Source of the DNA: Chamaecrista fasciculata
Taxonomy: Eukaryota > Streptophyta > Magnoliopsida > Fabales > Fabaceae
Direction of reading: 5' to 3'
Assembly (NCBI GenBank): GCA_003254925.1
Contig: QANZ01021145.1
Span: 1 to 64,000 of the forward strand
Length of the DNA stretch: 64,000 nucleotides
Shown: positions 23,379 through 41,850 of the stretch, piece by piece
Numbering within the stretch: the stretch's first letter is position 1
How the letters are laid out: every line of letters begins with the position of its first letter
The notes under the pieces: model-generated
Database searches by the model: none
The model's input: the letters and a program-made list of their open reading frames with translations, nothing else
Told to the model about the DNA's origin: nothing
Program-made: the position numbers and the translations under genes

Positions 23379-23813
23379 GCACTTTGGCAAAGGTTTCAAT
23401 TTGGTTCCATAACTTTTTTTGTTGCAATTTTGGTCCCATAACTTTGGCAAAAGTCTCATTTTGGTCCCATAACTTTTTTTGTTGCAATTTTGGTCCCATA
23501 ACTTCTAAAAATGTTTCACCATTGGTCCCAAACTGATTTCCATCCGTCCCAAAACTTCACCCATATTTGTCACGTCATCATCCAACTCAGTATGTCAGAT
23601 CATCTTTAACGGCAGATAATGGATGAAAATCAATATTGGGACCAACGATGAGACGTTTTCAAAGTTAGGGGACCAAAATTGCAACAAAAAAAGTTATGGG
23701 ACCAAATTGAGACCTTTGCTAAAGTTATGGGACCAAAACTGCAACAACAAAAGTTATGGGACCAAATTGAAACCTTTGTCAAAGTTATAGGACCAAAAGT
23801 GCACTTTAGCCTA
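23379..23813. mobile_element. Foldback MITE, left end worn
   Basis: Arms of 'tttggtcccataactttttttgttgc' type are mirrored by 'gcaacaaaaaaagttatgggacc', and the right end is GTGCACTTTAGCC. The left end appears shortened. It is related to the intact element at 25952-26531 and is non-coding. Confidence 0.65.
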
Positions 23814-24059
23814 ATATGTAGTAAAGAAAAATATTAAATAGTAATGTGATAGATCGGAGAGAATGAGAGATAGTGACTTTTTAATTTCTTTACACCTACT
23901 TCACATTTTGGGATAAAATTTGAGGGGGGTAAGGGGGCATACTCATTTAATTCTTTGTAATTATTTGTAAAATTTTTAAAACTTATAGGGACCTTAATGA
24001 AATTACCATTACCACCAATTTAGGGGTTGCCATGGCCCCCATTGGCCCCCCTAAATCGG

Positions 24060-24503
24060 CCACTGTTTGGAATTTGTGAAGGGAGGAGAAGAATGGAGAA
24101 TTAAAAGTTAATCTCTCGTTCTCTCCCCCTCCAATCTTCAACTCTCCAAACAAAAGGGATAGATCTCAAACCTCTCCCGTCCCCTCCTCTTTTCATTCAA
24201 TACCTTCATTCTAAACAAAGCCTAAGGGTTTTTTTTGGATACAGGAGAGGGAGGGAGGGAAGAAGATTGGAGGGGGAGGGGGGATTAATCTTCCTATACT
24301 CCTCTCTTTATTTGGGGGAATTAGCTCCTCCTTCAAAATACTCTAATTTGGGATAGTTGTAATTTGTGAAGGAAGGAGGAGAATGAAGGATTAAAAGTTA
24401 ATCCCTTAATGTCTTCCCCTCCAATTTTCAAGTTTCCAAATAAGGAGGAGAGGTCTCAGACCTCTCCTCTCCCCTCACCTCTTCTTCTTCCTCAATATCT
24501 TTA
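24060..24503. repeat. GA-rich MITE remnants
   Basis: Two related blocks carry 'gaattaaaagttaatc' and 'ggaggag' phrases resembling 21395-21720. No intact ends or coding sequence were found. Confidence 0.4.
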
Positions 24504-24925
24504 GGGTATGTTTGGATGGGGTGTCAATGGGGGAATGGAGAGGAGCGGAAGGGACAAAAGATAAAAAAATTATGTTTGGAAGTTTTTTTATGGGAGAGTG
24601 GAGTGGATAAGGAGGGACACTTGGCACCCCAAAATTCAATTTTTGCTGACACCCCAAATTGGGGTGCCAAGGAAGGAGTGGACAGTTTTATATTTTTTTA
24701 ATGACAATTATATCCTTATACTAACCAAAAATAACATGTGTCCACTCCATTCCATTCCATTACTAATAACTTCCAAACAAGATTTACAAGTGTCCATTCC
24801 TTTCCTCATTAAAAACTCCCAAACAACATATCTACTCAGCCCATTAATATCCTCTCCTCTCCACTCTGTTAGTGTCCATTAATGTCCTCTCCTCTCCATC
24901 CTCACTAAAACTCCCAAACATAGCC
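24504..24925. mobile_element. Tourist/Harbinger-like MITE with TTA duplication
   Basis: The ends GGGTATGTTTGG and CCAAACATAGCC are flanked on both sides by TTA (24501-24503 and 24926-24928). Opposed 'ccactccattcc' and 'ggaatggag' tracts lie inside. It is non-coding. The TTA duplication and TTTGG terminus fit PIF/Harbinger MITEs. Confidence 0.7.
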
Positions 24926-25304
24926 TTAGGATTAAAAATCATTTAATACTTTTAATTTGGTATTTTTTTGAATTATTTTTATTATTTTATAAACGTTTAA
25001 ATATGAATATTTTATACTTAAAATATAATCTAAAAATTGAAATTTTAAATAAATTATAATAGCTAAAAAATATTTTTTTTTTTTTGCATAATCTAATTGT
25101 AAATTTTTCCTTAGGATTAAATATTTTCAGAAGAATTACTATTATAATTTGAAAAATACCTCATATAAAATTATTTAAATTTTTGTTACAAATTTTCTCT
25201 AATTACTAATTTTTATTTATATTCTTTTTATGTATCTAATTTTCTCATTTCATAATGATAAAAAATGTAAAAAAAATTTTTGTCATCAATTATTTATTTA
25301 GAAA

Positions 25305-25622
25305 ACAATACTCTTTTCGTCTTCAAATCTTGCATTGGATTTTAATTTCATTTTCAGTGTTTGTTTACTCTCAATTTTGTCTCTAAAATTGTATATTTTG
25401 GTGAATTTTATCTTTTGATTATTTTTTTAATAAATTAACGATAAAATCTATCATATTTTGTTAATTTAAGTTAAAATTTAAATTTATTTTATAAATTTTG
25501 CATTATATATCATTAGTTAATCACATAGAATGTATCATTGATATTTAACTAAAAGTAAAACAAAAGATAAAATCGATGAAAATATAAAATTTTGAAGAAT
25601 AAATAAACATTAAACATAAAAT
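25305..25622. mobile_element. Foldback MITE, 'GGCAAAAGT' family, worn copy 2
   Basis: It shares 'cattatatatcattag', 'aataaattaacg' and the general layout with 13105-13451 and 52063-52389. Both ends are degraded. Surrounding sequence from 24930 to 25950 is AT-rich with no gene. Confidence 0.55.
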
Positions 25623-25951
25623 TAACTATTTCTCTAAAGCTTGAAGACCAAATATAGACACATTGATAATCGTTTATTTTATGGTGGAATGCTCATTTTC
25701 GTTCATCATATTTCGCTTAAGGTTTTGGTTCATTATGTTTCAAAAAGTTTAAATTGGCTTATTATCTATATAACTTTGGTTCAAAATAATCTTGTTGTAA
25801 GTTGTTCTCTCTCTCTTTTGTTAGTTTTAACCCGTGACTTGACATATGTTTCTCATACTTGTCATTTTTTCTCTCATGCGTGGTATTTTTTAATGACATA
25901 TGCTTTGTTTTGGAGATCTTGAATTGCAAACTTCATTTATGATTAAATCTA

Positions 25952-26531
25952 GGCTTAAGTGCAATTTTGGTCCCCTAACTTTTGCAAAGGTCTCAATTTG
26001 GTCCCCTAACTTTTTTTGTTGGAATTTTGGTCCCTTAACTTTCGCAAAGGTCTCAATTTGGTCCCCTAAATTTTTTTGTTGCAATTTTGGTCCCTTAACT
26101 TTCGTAAAGGTCACAATTTGGTCCCCTAACTTTCGCAAAAGTCTCAATTTGGTCCCATAACTTTTTTTGTTACAATTTTGGTCCCCTAACTCTTGAAAAC
26201 GTCTCACTATTAGTCCAAAGTGCACTTCCAAGTCATGAAAACGTCTCCGCAAAATGGTCATTTTTTATTCTACTTCACTCATATTTATCACGTCATCAAC
26301 CAACTCAGCCTTTAGATCGGCACTAACGGCAGATAATGGATGAAAAAAGTGCACTTGGGACCAACTGTGAGACGCTTTCAAAAGTTAGGGGACCAAAATT
26401 GCAACAAAAAAAGTTAGGGGACCAAATTGAGACCTTTATGAAAGTTAGGGGACCAAAATTGCAACAAAAAAAGTTAGGGGACCAAATTGAGACCTTTGCG
26501 AAAGTTAGGGGACCAAAATTGCACTTAAGCC
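25952..26531. mobile_element. Intact MULE-type foldback MITE, perfect 9-bp duplication
   Basis: Complementary ends GGCTTAAGTGCAATTTTGG and its mirror, closing GCACTTAAGCC, are flanked by identical TTAAATCTA at 25943-25951 and 26532-26540. The arms contain internal tandem repeats of a 'ttggtcccctaacttt' phrase. It is non-coding. It is the best-preserved reference for this family in the window. Confidence 0.9.
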
Positions 26532-26686
26532 TTAAATCTATTGCTCTTTTCCCTATTAATTTTTTTAAAAAAATTCATGTAATTTAAAAATGCCACGTAA
26601 AAGAGGGAAATTGACATGTAGGAAAGAGGAAAAATATGTCAGGTGCCATAATAAAATGCAGGAAAAGGAGACAGAACTTATGAAAT

Positions 26687-26990
26687 ATGGACACTAATAC
26701 AAGCACGAGATATGACACGGACACAAACACACCGACACGTCAAATTTTTAAAATTACATGACACAGCACGACATATATTTCTATATATAAACTATTAAAA
26801 ATTCATAAATTTTGATGATAACTCTACAAATTATAATATATATTCATAATAAATGTCATATACGCTATTATTTTCTATTATTTGTCATGTTAAAGTCACA
26901 AAAAATTAATTTTATATTTTGAAACTTATAAATATGTGTAATATGGACGTCGTCGTATGCGTGTTGAACAAGGACACCTGTTCAACATGA
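26687..26990. repeat. 'Gacacg' direct repeat, copy 1
   Basis: This roughly 300-bp block has phrases such as 'gacacggacac' and 'gacatatattt'. It recurs directly at 27285-27585. It is non-coding, and probably a member of a dispersed repeat whose type was not identified. Confidence 0.6.
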
Positions 26991-27284
26991 TGACACGCTT
27001 TCAAAATGAAATGTTCATCTTTCATAGGACAAAACTTATTGGTATGACCATTTTGAATCAAGTTGCATAAATAATAGACCAATTTGAACCTTTGGAAAGA
27101 TAATGGACCAAAATGAATTCGAGGTAAAAATAATGAGCCAAAATGAGTATTCAAACTTTTTAGTATTTCACACATCCACATAACTAAATCCATGCTTCCT
27201 TCTAGTTTCTCCCTCCATTTCCTCACTTCCGTCTTAATCCAATTCCAATCCAAAAGTTCCAAATCTGACCTCATTCTTGCCCTC

Positions 27285-27585
27285 ATTATACCTATGAAGC
27301 ATATAGACACTTACACGGACACGGGACACGACACAGCCACACGTCAAACTCTTAAAATTACGGGACACGACATGACATATATTTATATATATAAATAATT
27401 AAATATTCTTAATTTTTAATGAAAAAATTAAAAATTACAATTTTTATTCATAATATATGTCATATCTATTATTATTTTCTCTTGCCTATCATGTTAAAGT
27501 TAAAAAAAAAATTGATTTATATTCTAAAATTTATGAATATATATCGTGTCGGTGTCATATGAGTGTCGGACACTGACACGCGTTA
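27285..27585. repeat. 'Gacacg' direct repeat, copy 2, beside the CSY start
   Basis: This copy ends about 95 bp before the citrate synthase start codon, inside its likely promoter or 5'UTR. It contains the palindromic phrase GTGTCGGACACTGACAC. Whether it influences CSY expression cannot be judged from sequence. Confidence 0.6.
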
Positions 27586-27680
27586 TACAAATCCTTTAAT
27601 TCCATTTCCAATTCCATCTATATTTCTCCTTCACTCCTATTTTCTTCAATTCAATTCTGCAAAAAAGTGACCCATAAAAA

Positions 27681-33899
<6,219 letters not shown>

Positions 33900-34764
33900 G
33901 TTTCAATCGATTTGTTATGAAACTTGTTATGGAATACCTTAAAAATCATATTTTAGAAAAAAGTAAGAATAAGTAAATGCTCCTTAGAAAATAATAAATC
34001 TTCAAAGTTAAACCTTGTTTTTATTGTTAGGAGTTATGGTTTTTAATTAACTTCTATTATTGTGTTGGAAACTGTTATGCTTTTATTATCTTTGATTTGA
34101 GTTTCCTAAAGTCCTTCCACTTGTAGATTGGACTTGAATTTGATAATAGAATATCCAAATTTTGGTCCTACCTCTTCTATTCTCTCCCTCATTTCTCCTC
34201 TTCTCCCTAATTTCCTTTCTCATTTCTACAATCCTTTTTCCTAATCATTTATTCCATGTTAGTGCTAAGAGGTGATATTTAATCTCATTCGAGAGAGGAT
34301 AATTATTTGTTAAGCATTTTCATATAGATCTAGACTAAACATGAACTTGTAGCATAGTTATTTGTGATTGATTTGACATTTATATTTTAATTTAACTTTG
34401 CACCTTGTAGAAGAATGATGCAAGTGAGATTGGGTTCTAGATCTTCCCCATTACAAATTATGTAGTTTAGAGAGAGAAAGAAAAAATTAGATAGAGAAGT
34501 TAAGGATCCCATTGATACTTTATCTCTCGAAGTCTTTCTTTCTCTTTCTAAACAATACATTTGCATTGTAGAGAATCTACTATGGTGAGTTTTACAGTTT
34601 CACACATTGGGATTAGAGTGTCCAAGATTTAGGCGTGTTCTTAACTTTTAATAATTTTTTGGTTAAATTAAAAATTAGTCCCTAAAATTTTATTAAAATT
34701 AGAATTTGATCCTTATATTTTGATGCTTAGAATTTCAAATTGACAGTATTTCAGTCTTTCCATA
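33900..34764. other. CSY 3' flank
   Basis: This AT-rich sequence follows the CSY stop and probably includes its 3'UTR. No defined polyadenylation site can be singled out. No other gene is seen. Confidence 0.5.
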
Positions 34765-34779
34765 ACACCAGTAGTACTT

Positions 34780-35498
34780 TTTTTTTTCTTGTACAAAAGG
34801 AAAGTAAAAGAAGACTACAAGAGGCCACACAATGCCTTGAAGGTCATCAAAAAGCTTAAAATAGCAACCCTGAACAGGACGCTGATACTCTTGCAATTGT
34901 CAGACCTCCTCTAGAAAGGGATATAGGAATTCAGATCAACTAAAGTTAATTTTAGGTGAAGTGGGTAAAGTTTTAATAAAATATTATTAAGTGAAAATAA
35001 ATATAAAGAAAAGTGGATACTAATGTAACAATGTAGGGTCAAATATATTATTATATTAAAATTTTACGAGTTTCACCTAAAACTAGCTTTTAACTTTTTA
35101 TCGTTCTTACGAATAGAATTCTTCCATTATTACTAAAAAAATTAAAACAAATATATCCTTTACCTGAGATAATCCATTGAAAAGAGAGGGTCCACAGTAT
35201 AGTTTTTTACAGTGCAATAAAGTTACATCGTATCTATTTTCCGTAGGATATAGGGCCAAATAATGATCATTGTGAAGATCTATCAACTTGAAATGCATAT
35301 TTTCCCAAGTTTTTGGAATGCATATTTTCCCAAGTTTTTGGAGCGTTGTTAAAAGAAACTTGAAGCTCACTGTCTTCTCCAAAAGATTGATAATTAATGT
35401 TTTTCGCCATGGTTTATAGAGTTGTCTTCTTTCCTCTTTGGAGAGAAGGATGATAGGCAACCAACTAACTTCAGCTTGCTTCGTTAAATTGTACTATC
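34780..35498 (-). mobile_element. Short LINE insertion: ORF1 piece joined to a 3' tail
   Basis: A minus-strand frame at 35107-35460 contains RRQLYKPWRKTLIINLLEK and a later block LTLIDL-like (KLIDLHNDHYLALYPT). This resembles the DUF4283-type domain of plant LINE ORF1 proteins. The block ends in 'cttttgtacaag' plus an A-tail, seen as poly-T at about 34780-34788, a common plant LINE 3' end. Flanking 15-mers (34765-34779 and 35499-35513) match at 14 of 15 positions and look like a target duplication. ORF2 is absent, so the copy is internally deleted or was formed by template jumping. Confidence 0.65.
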
Positions 35499-35513
35499 AC
35501 ACCATTAGTACTT

Positions 35514-36140
35514 TAACAATAGCTAATCATCCTTTGGACATTCAAAAGTCGTAAATAGTTTATGAAGATTTTGATTGTGTCCTGGTTTGGTAAATTTGAC
35601 GATGAAATCCACCACAATATTGATAAATTTCCTCAACGAGAACCATCAAGGCACATTAAGAAGCTTGTATAGTTGTATTAAAAAAAATCCAACAAAAACG
35701 ACAAAATAATTAAAAGTCAAAATCAGCTTTTATATATTGGTACTTCTTACCACAAAGGAACGAATATGAAAATTTATAATTTCAAAATTAAGAGTTTTAA
35801 AAGTCTATTTTCAAGCGACGCTGATATTAAAGAAGTCTTGATAAATTTGTTTTTATTTTTTAATTATTTAAAAGTTATAATAAAGGACATTTCGCTTAAC
35901 ACATAAAAATTGTTAAAAAATTAGAATAAAATTCTAGACAATTCACTAGTATTAAGTATTCAAATCAAATTAAATATATTTTGAAGGCAAAAGCATCTTA
36001 ATACTTTTAAATTATGAGATAAGTCTCAAATGCATCTTTATATTTTTGTGATGAATTATACTCTTCATTTTTTATATTTGAGTCTATATTAACCCACTCC
36101 CTCACAGCGTTAATAAACTTAATAGAGAACCATGATGTGG
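35514..36140. other. AT-rich spacer
   Basis: No gene, RNA or clear repeat was recognised between the two LINE remnants. Confidence 0.4.
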
Positions 36141-38940
36141 TGATTTTTTTTGATAGCACAAAAAATGATGACAACCGAATAAAACTCGAGAAGAGTCAGA
36201 GCTATAGGTGTGAGAGCAAGTTAATCGAGTTACCCAGTATTGGACTCCCGATTAAAATTGTATTCGTCCGTACTAGACGAATCAACAAGCCATTAAGCCT
36301 CTAACCTCAATCTAGCAAGATTAGGATTAGAAAAATTACAAGTAAAAAACGTAAAATAGTAAGAAACAAGAGTTAATGATTCTGATAGCTGCTATCGGCG
36401 ATGTCCTAGCGCACTTCCAAACCCTCTCATTACGAAGCTTAAAAATGACATCAAGAGTCACAAGAATAGTTAACCAAGCCTCATAGTAACGAGACGAATT
36501 TCTCTTCTACCTCTTGATCCAGTTGTAGAGCCACTTTTGAAACACGTGCGACCGCGAAGTCCCCCTGATGGAGAGGGGTAACCCAAACCAAACCACTCTA
36601 GCAAAACTACAACTGAGAAACGTGTTTTCTATAGAGTCATCCGGAGAGGCACAAAAAGGAAAAATGATTTCACATATGAGATGGTGACGATTCAGGTTTG
36701 AAAACGTTAGGATAGCATCATGCCAAATTTTCCAAGCAGTGACCAGAATCCTCACGGGAGCTTTCGTCCTCCAAAAGTCCTTCCACGAAAACTGAGAAGA
36801 GGAAGTATTGTTATAATCTGGATGGTACATCTGACTGAGCAAGTCAAAAACCTGTGGCAGTAGTATACGACCCGGTAGCAACAAGAGTCCAGAAAGGGGT
36901 ATCTGGTGCATACCTTACCAGTCTCGTGGCATTAAGAAGTAACTTGGTATCATCCTCTGAGCACACAAGTATGATCTTGTCCACATCCCACGTGTAACCC
37001 TCATGGTTCAACAAGTCGTTAACCATGATACCTGAGGGTTCACCATTAAGATGCTCTAGCCAAAACTTGATGCGAATGTCAATTCGGTCGCCCCTCCCAA
37101 GATTCCATCTCAAATGATCTGTTACGATTTGGGCATTTTTTCGTATCCCTTTCCATGAAATGGAAGCTTTAGTTCCAACTTTGAATTGAATATTTGAATG
37201 AGGAACAATATATTTATTGTGGACCCAAAAAGACACCACTGAAAGAGACTTCTCCAAAATTCTCCATGTGTGCTTGGCAAGACAAGCAAGGCACTATTAA
37301 CAATAGCTGCATCCCGAAATCCCAACCCTCCAAAGCCTTTGGCTTGAACAAAATCTTTTGATTAAGGAGATGAGCCCGAGACCTATCTCATCGTTAAAGC
37401 CCTAAAAGAAGTTTGTCATGGCACTGTTGATAGCAGTTGTAACGCTTAGGAGCTTGGAAACAGGAGAACTTGTAGATGAGATTTGATCGCACAATCGATT
37501 TGATCAGGGTAACTCTCCCAACTTGAGAAAGGAAACGACATTTCCATCTCGCGAGTCTATTGTTGATTTTGGCCGCTAAATCATCAAAGTTCCTTTTAAG
37601 ATCCTGTTTATCATTTACAAACACCCCAAGTACTTACCAAGTTTTCCAGTAGTAGGAACACCAAAGAGAGAAACAATTGAAAACTTCATATCCCTGGGAG
37701 TATTAGGATTGAGGATTAGATTTGACTTTTGGACATTGATAAAAAGATCCGCTCTCTCACAAAAGGAATTGAGAACCATTTTCAAAAACAACGAGGCTTG
37801 ATCCTTTTCTTTGAAAAACAAAACTAAATCATCAGCATACATCAAATGAGTAATGGAAGGACCCCGCCTAGCAAAACGAATTCCTTGACATCAATTTATG
37901 CTACCAACATCTGCCATCAGACAAAAAAAATTCATACAGATGATGAATAAGGTGAGAGTGGGTCACCTTGTTGTAGACCCCTGTGGACCTGTACATTTGA
38001 GGAGATCTGTCCATTGAGCAATAGTGAGAAAGAAGTAGAAGAGACACATTGCATGATACAATTTATAAAACGATCCGGGATATTCATCCTTTTAAGAATT
38101 GCCAGAAGAAAGACCCAACTCACGTAATTGTATGTCTTTGCCATATCCACCTTTAAAGCCCTCCCCACGAGGACTTCCTTCTTTGCATTGTGAATAAAGG
38201 TCATCAGTTCAACTGCCACGAAAATGTTATCAGAGATTAACCTACCTTTATAAAAGCATTTCGAAATAGAGAAACAAGTTTATTCATAAGCCCTTGTAGC
38301 CGATTAACTAGAACCTTCGAAATGATCTTATAAATCACATTGCAAAGACTAATCGGACGAAAGTCCTTAAAGGTCTCCGAACAATCCTTCTTTGGAATGA
38401 GAGAGATATAGGTCGAGTTGATGGGCTTTAAATCCGATCTACCATCAAAGAATTCTTGAACCAAGCTGTAAATGTATTTCTGCATTAAGGTTCATTATTT
38501 GTGAAAAACCGTTGCAAGGACCCCATCAGGACTTGGGGCTTTGAACACTTTGAGTTGGAAAACAACATTTTTAACCTCTTCTAAGGTCATTGGGGCTTGC
38601 AAACCCTCAATCTGATCGTCAGTTAAAATCGGAATAGAGATGCCCTGAAGCCAATCCTATAAGTCATCCTGAGTTGATAGATCATTTGTAGCAAAGATGT
38701 TCTCAAAGTAGGCCGCTACCTCTTGTTCAATGCCATCATAATCCTCAATCCATTGCCCGTCATTGCCTCGGATTCTACGGATATTATTCTGAGCATGTCT
38801 CTCTTCTTCACAATGTTATGAAAGTATGCAGTATTCCTGTCACCTTGTAAGAGCCACATTTGCCTCGAAGTTGAATCAAAATAAACTTATATGGCACTCC
38901 CTTTTTTCTTCCACCAACGTGCCAATGTTGCCACCTAAAA
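36141..38940 (-). pseudogene. Broken L1-type LINE ORF2 (reverse transcriptase)
   Basis: Minus-strand frames follow the order of plant L1 ORF2. At about 38520-38650 is the pre-RT linker (KAPSPDGV). At 38240-38480 are LIPKKD and FRPISLCNVIYKIISKVL. At 37930-38220 are KVDMAKTYNYVSW and LQQGDPLSP. At 37615-37845 is the catalytic MYADDLVLF. At 37394-37624 is the thumb region (RWKCRFLSQVGRVTLIKS). At 36500-37260 is the zinc-finger-type RT C-terminal domain. The frame shifts repeatedly (at least five breaks), the aspartate of the usual FDKAYD block is changed, and the endonuclease domain is missing. An A-tail appears as poly-T at 36145-36152. It is inactive. Confidence 0.9.
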
Positions 38941-39650
38941 TTCTACAGGTCCTCGACGCTATCGATGCCACCTAAAATTTTTGTAGGTACGTCATTTTTG
39001 GTTTCAAACCACCTCCTATAAGTTCTTTCCCTTTTAATTCATTCATTCATCAAAAATCTAGAATTTAAAAAATTCAAAATAACTTCTCTTCTTCCTTAAA
39101 ACTCTTACAAAACAAAACTAAGATTTAACATCTTCATGAAATATTCAAAAACAAATCATTTGTGAAAAATATACAAGTTTTCTGGAAAACTTTTCTTTGA
39201 GATGATAAAAATTGCTCAGGTTATAAATCAAGGCTGAGAAAGACAAGTAGATACCTGGAAGCCGGCAAAATATTTGGGAAGAAAAGGGAAAATTTTAATC
39301 CCCTCATTCCCAATATATTTGGAACTTGGACAACAGTCTTATAGACTCGTCAAAGGCTGCAGCTTCATTATGAACATGAGATATAAAAATCAATGAGAAT
39401 TTTATTTTTATATGGATACTAACAGATTAATAAAACAGTTCTAGAACCTGCTTCTACTCAGAAAATATAAATAAAGGCAAAGATATGTGAAATTGATTGG
39501 CTCGAGAAATGACTGTTCTCAGAAATGCGGATAAAAGGAACTACATATTTAAAAGCAGATCATTATAAATTATACACAGCTCGGCTAACTTCCCAGCAGG
39601 ACAATGACATGTGAAGTCAACTACTTATATATCCCTTCTTTTTTCAACGA
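38941..39650. other. Spacer downstream of the elongin-A-like gene
   Basis: It contains the repeated phrase 'gccacctaaaattt' near 38930-38980 and otherwise unassigned AT-rich DNA. Its upper part probably includes the 3'UTR of the elongin-A-like gene. Confidence 0.4.
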
Positions 39651-41820
39651 TTATAAATTTAGGCGTTTAGAAGTTGAACCATTTCCAGAATTGCCTCCTT
39701 TCTTGATGATGCTTGATGAACTGCAGAAGATGGGGCAATAGCATGAGGATTATTACTGAGTAAAGCAGAGAAAGAAGGAAAGAAAGAGAGAGGAAAAGAG
39801 AATAATCTATTGGGAATCACTCATTGTCATGCTTGTTCAATGAAGTATTTTAATTGACAATTAATTAAACATGGCAAGTTGAGTTACACAAAATACAAGC
39901 TTATGATATCAAACAAGCTCACTATTCTTAACAAGAATGGAAGTTATAGCTTGAAAGCAGTTTCTTCGAAAAAAGAAATTCTCATATGTACCTATGAGTC
40001 CTCTGGATAGTAGAAGTTTTCTTCATTGCTGCAAGATTTCTCACCTCCGGACTGCAAGAAATTTAGTCAACGTTCAGTGTAGCATATCAAGATGCAACAT
40101 TAGAACACATTTATATCAGACAGAATTCTTCTATGCCCACTTCATCCTCTACTGAGTTTCAACGTAAATATCTTCAATATTTTAAAGGAAAAAACTTACG
40201 GACTATTATTAAGAAATTTATTTAATTAGGGCGGTAGAGACCAGAAGATAGTTTTATGTGGCGTTTAGTGGAATTCTAAGTGATCCTGAACTTTATTTTA
40301 AATTCAACATGTTGGAAACTTTTGGAAGCAAAATTACAACTTATTAGAAGATGCAAAGTTTCCCACACGTTATCTCAGATATAAGTAATATCTTGCAAAC
40401 TCATTTTATACTTTTTTGGATGAACACTCATTTCCTAGTACAAGGTTAACTCTACATTACACCTATTTCACTCTATTTCTGCTGTGCCTCCTGCTAAATG
40501 GCAGGTTCAGCTTATTCTCTTGCATGACATCATCAGAAGCATCAGATCATCATACAACAAGAAATTACCTCTTTAGATATTCTATCCTTGATTTCTTCAT
40601 TATGTTGCTCTTGATATGTGAAACATTATAGCTGGATCCACCATCTACAACAGATTCTCAAAAATTAAGCTACCAATTAAAGCTTCAAGTTGATTTCATC
40701 TTTATAGTAGATAACTAGAGTACCTAAGGAAACAGAAGACTTACCTCCCCAAAATTTTCTTTTACTTGAAGGTGGAACTTTGGAGCAAACCATTATTTTC
40801 CTACTCTGTTTTTCTGCATAAGCCCAGCACTAATAAATACTCAACTAAAAAGCTGAGGAAAAAGAACTATAAAAGAACCCGCATCGCTCTCCATGCTGTT
40901 AAGTGTTACGAGTGCTAATCAAATTAAAGAGGATAATATAGTACTCATGAGTCATGACATACCAAAACGTTGCCCAGTTGACAGTTTAAATCTTCAGCAT
41001 CCATAGTCATCAAAAGTCAATTACCAATTACTATGGATACCAAAGTATTTCATTAGAAAGTATTTTTTTGGAAGAATTTCACTTGAAATGTTTTTAGAAT
41101 GAAAGAAGGGAATACATTGTCCCTAATGAAAGCATCAGACAAAAACAAAAATGTTTAGGGTCATACGTTCATCTGCCTTCTTGTATAGTTGCTTAATTCG
41201 ATCAACTAATTTATTCTCAGCTTCCTCCACTTCCTTTAATTTCGCCTGTAAAGATGTTACCCACTTAGCACAGCTGGCAATTGGTGATTTCAAACATAAA
41301 AGTAAAATTCAATAATACAATAACACATTCCATCCCAACCAAGAAAAAGAAAAGTATAATTGAGTCAGATAGTGAAAAAAAAAACTATAAACCCCCATTA
41401 AAAAAGAAAAAGAAGAAGAAACCTCATATAACTGCTTCCATTTGAATGACACTTTCTTATCTCTCATTCTCTTAACCACTATATCAACGCAATTTGTGCC
41501 AAACTTCTGTTCGAAGAATCGCTTCCACAACTTATCAGTCACAGGACTCAGGTCTCTTCCCTGCAAAAGCATATAAGGGTAAACAATTTTCTCTCGCTAT
41601 TTTCAAGCATAATTAGAATCCTTGTATATAATAACACAAAAATTTATCTTACTTTAGTAGACTTCTCCACATGCATTAATTCTTCAAGTGAGCAATGTGG
41701 CAATATTTTCTCAAGCAGATACGCATCGGTTTCACCAACATCTCCTAAGTACCTCACATTATCTATTGTTTTCTTAATACAAAGATCAACCAGAGATGGC
41801 ACCTTCTTAGGCCAAGACAT
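39651..41820 (-). CDS. Elongin-A-like transcription elongation factor
   Basis: Elongin A is the large subunit of the elongin (SIII) complex, which binds elongins B and C and relieves RNA polymerase II pausing. In plants only the short conserved elongin-A domain is kept. Seven coding exons join in frame to 219 residues: 41820-41653, 41560-41423, 41245-41167, 40813-40745, 40644-40569, 40051-39992 and 39720-39651. The BC-box-like SLVDLCIKKTI lies at residues 9-19, followed by VRYLGDVG, ILPHCSLEELMHVEKS and GRDLSPVTDKLWKRFFEQ. A basic region follows (VPPSSKRKFWGG, HIKSNIMKKSRIEYLK). The C-terminus is Ser/Gly-rich and weakly conserved, so the last two exons are less certain. The start codon lies just after a 5'UTR intron. 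Confidence 0.9.
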
Positions 41821-41850
41821 GTTCCTTGGTCTTTTCTCCCCGTACTAAGG

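Noticed and set aside
26640-27585. CRISPR-like or regulatory repeat array
   Set aside because: Only two long direct copies exist, with no regular spacers; the plant context fits a dispersed repeat.
40416-40631. Small plus-strand frame inside the elongin-A-like gene
   Set aside because: It is antisense to an intron and exon of the supported gene and resembles nothing known.
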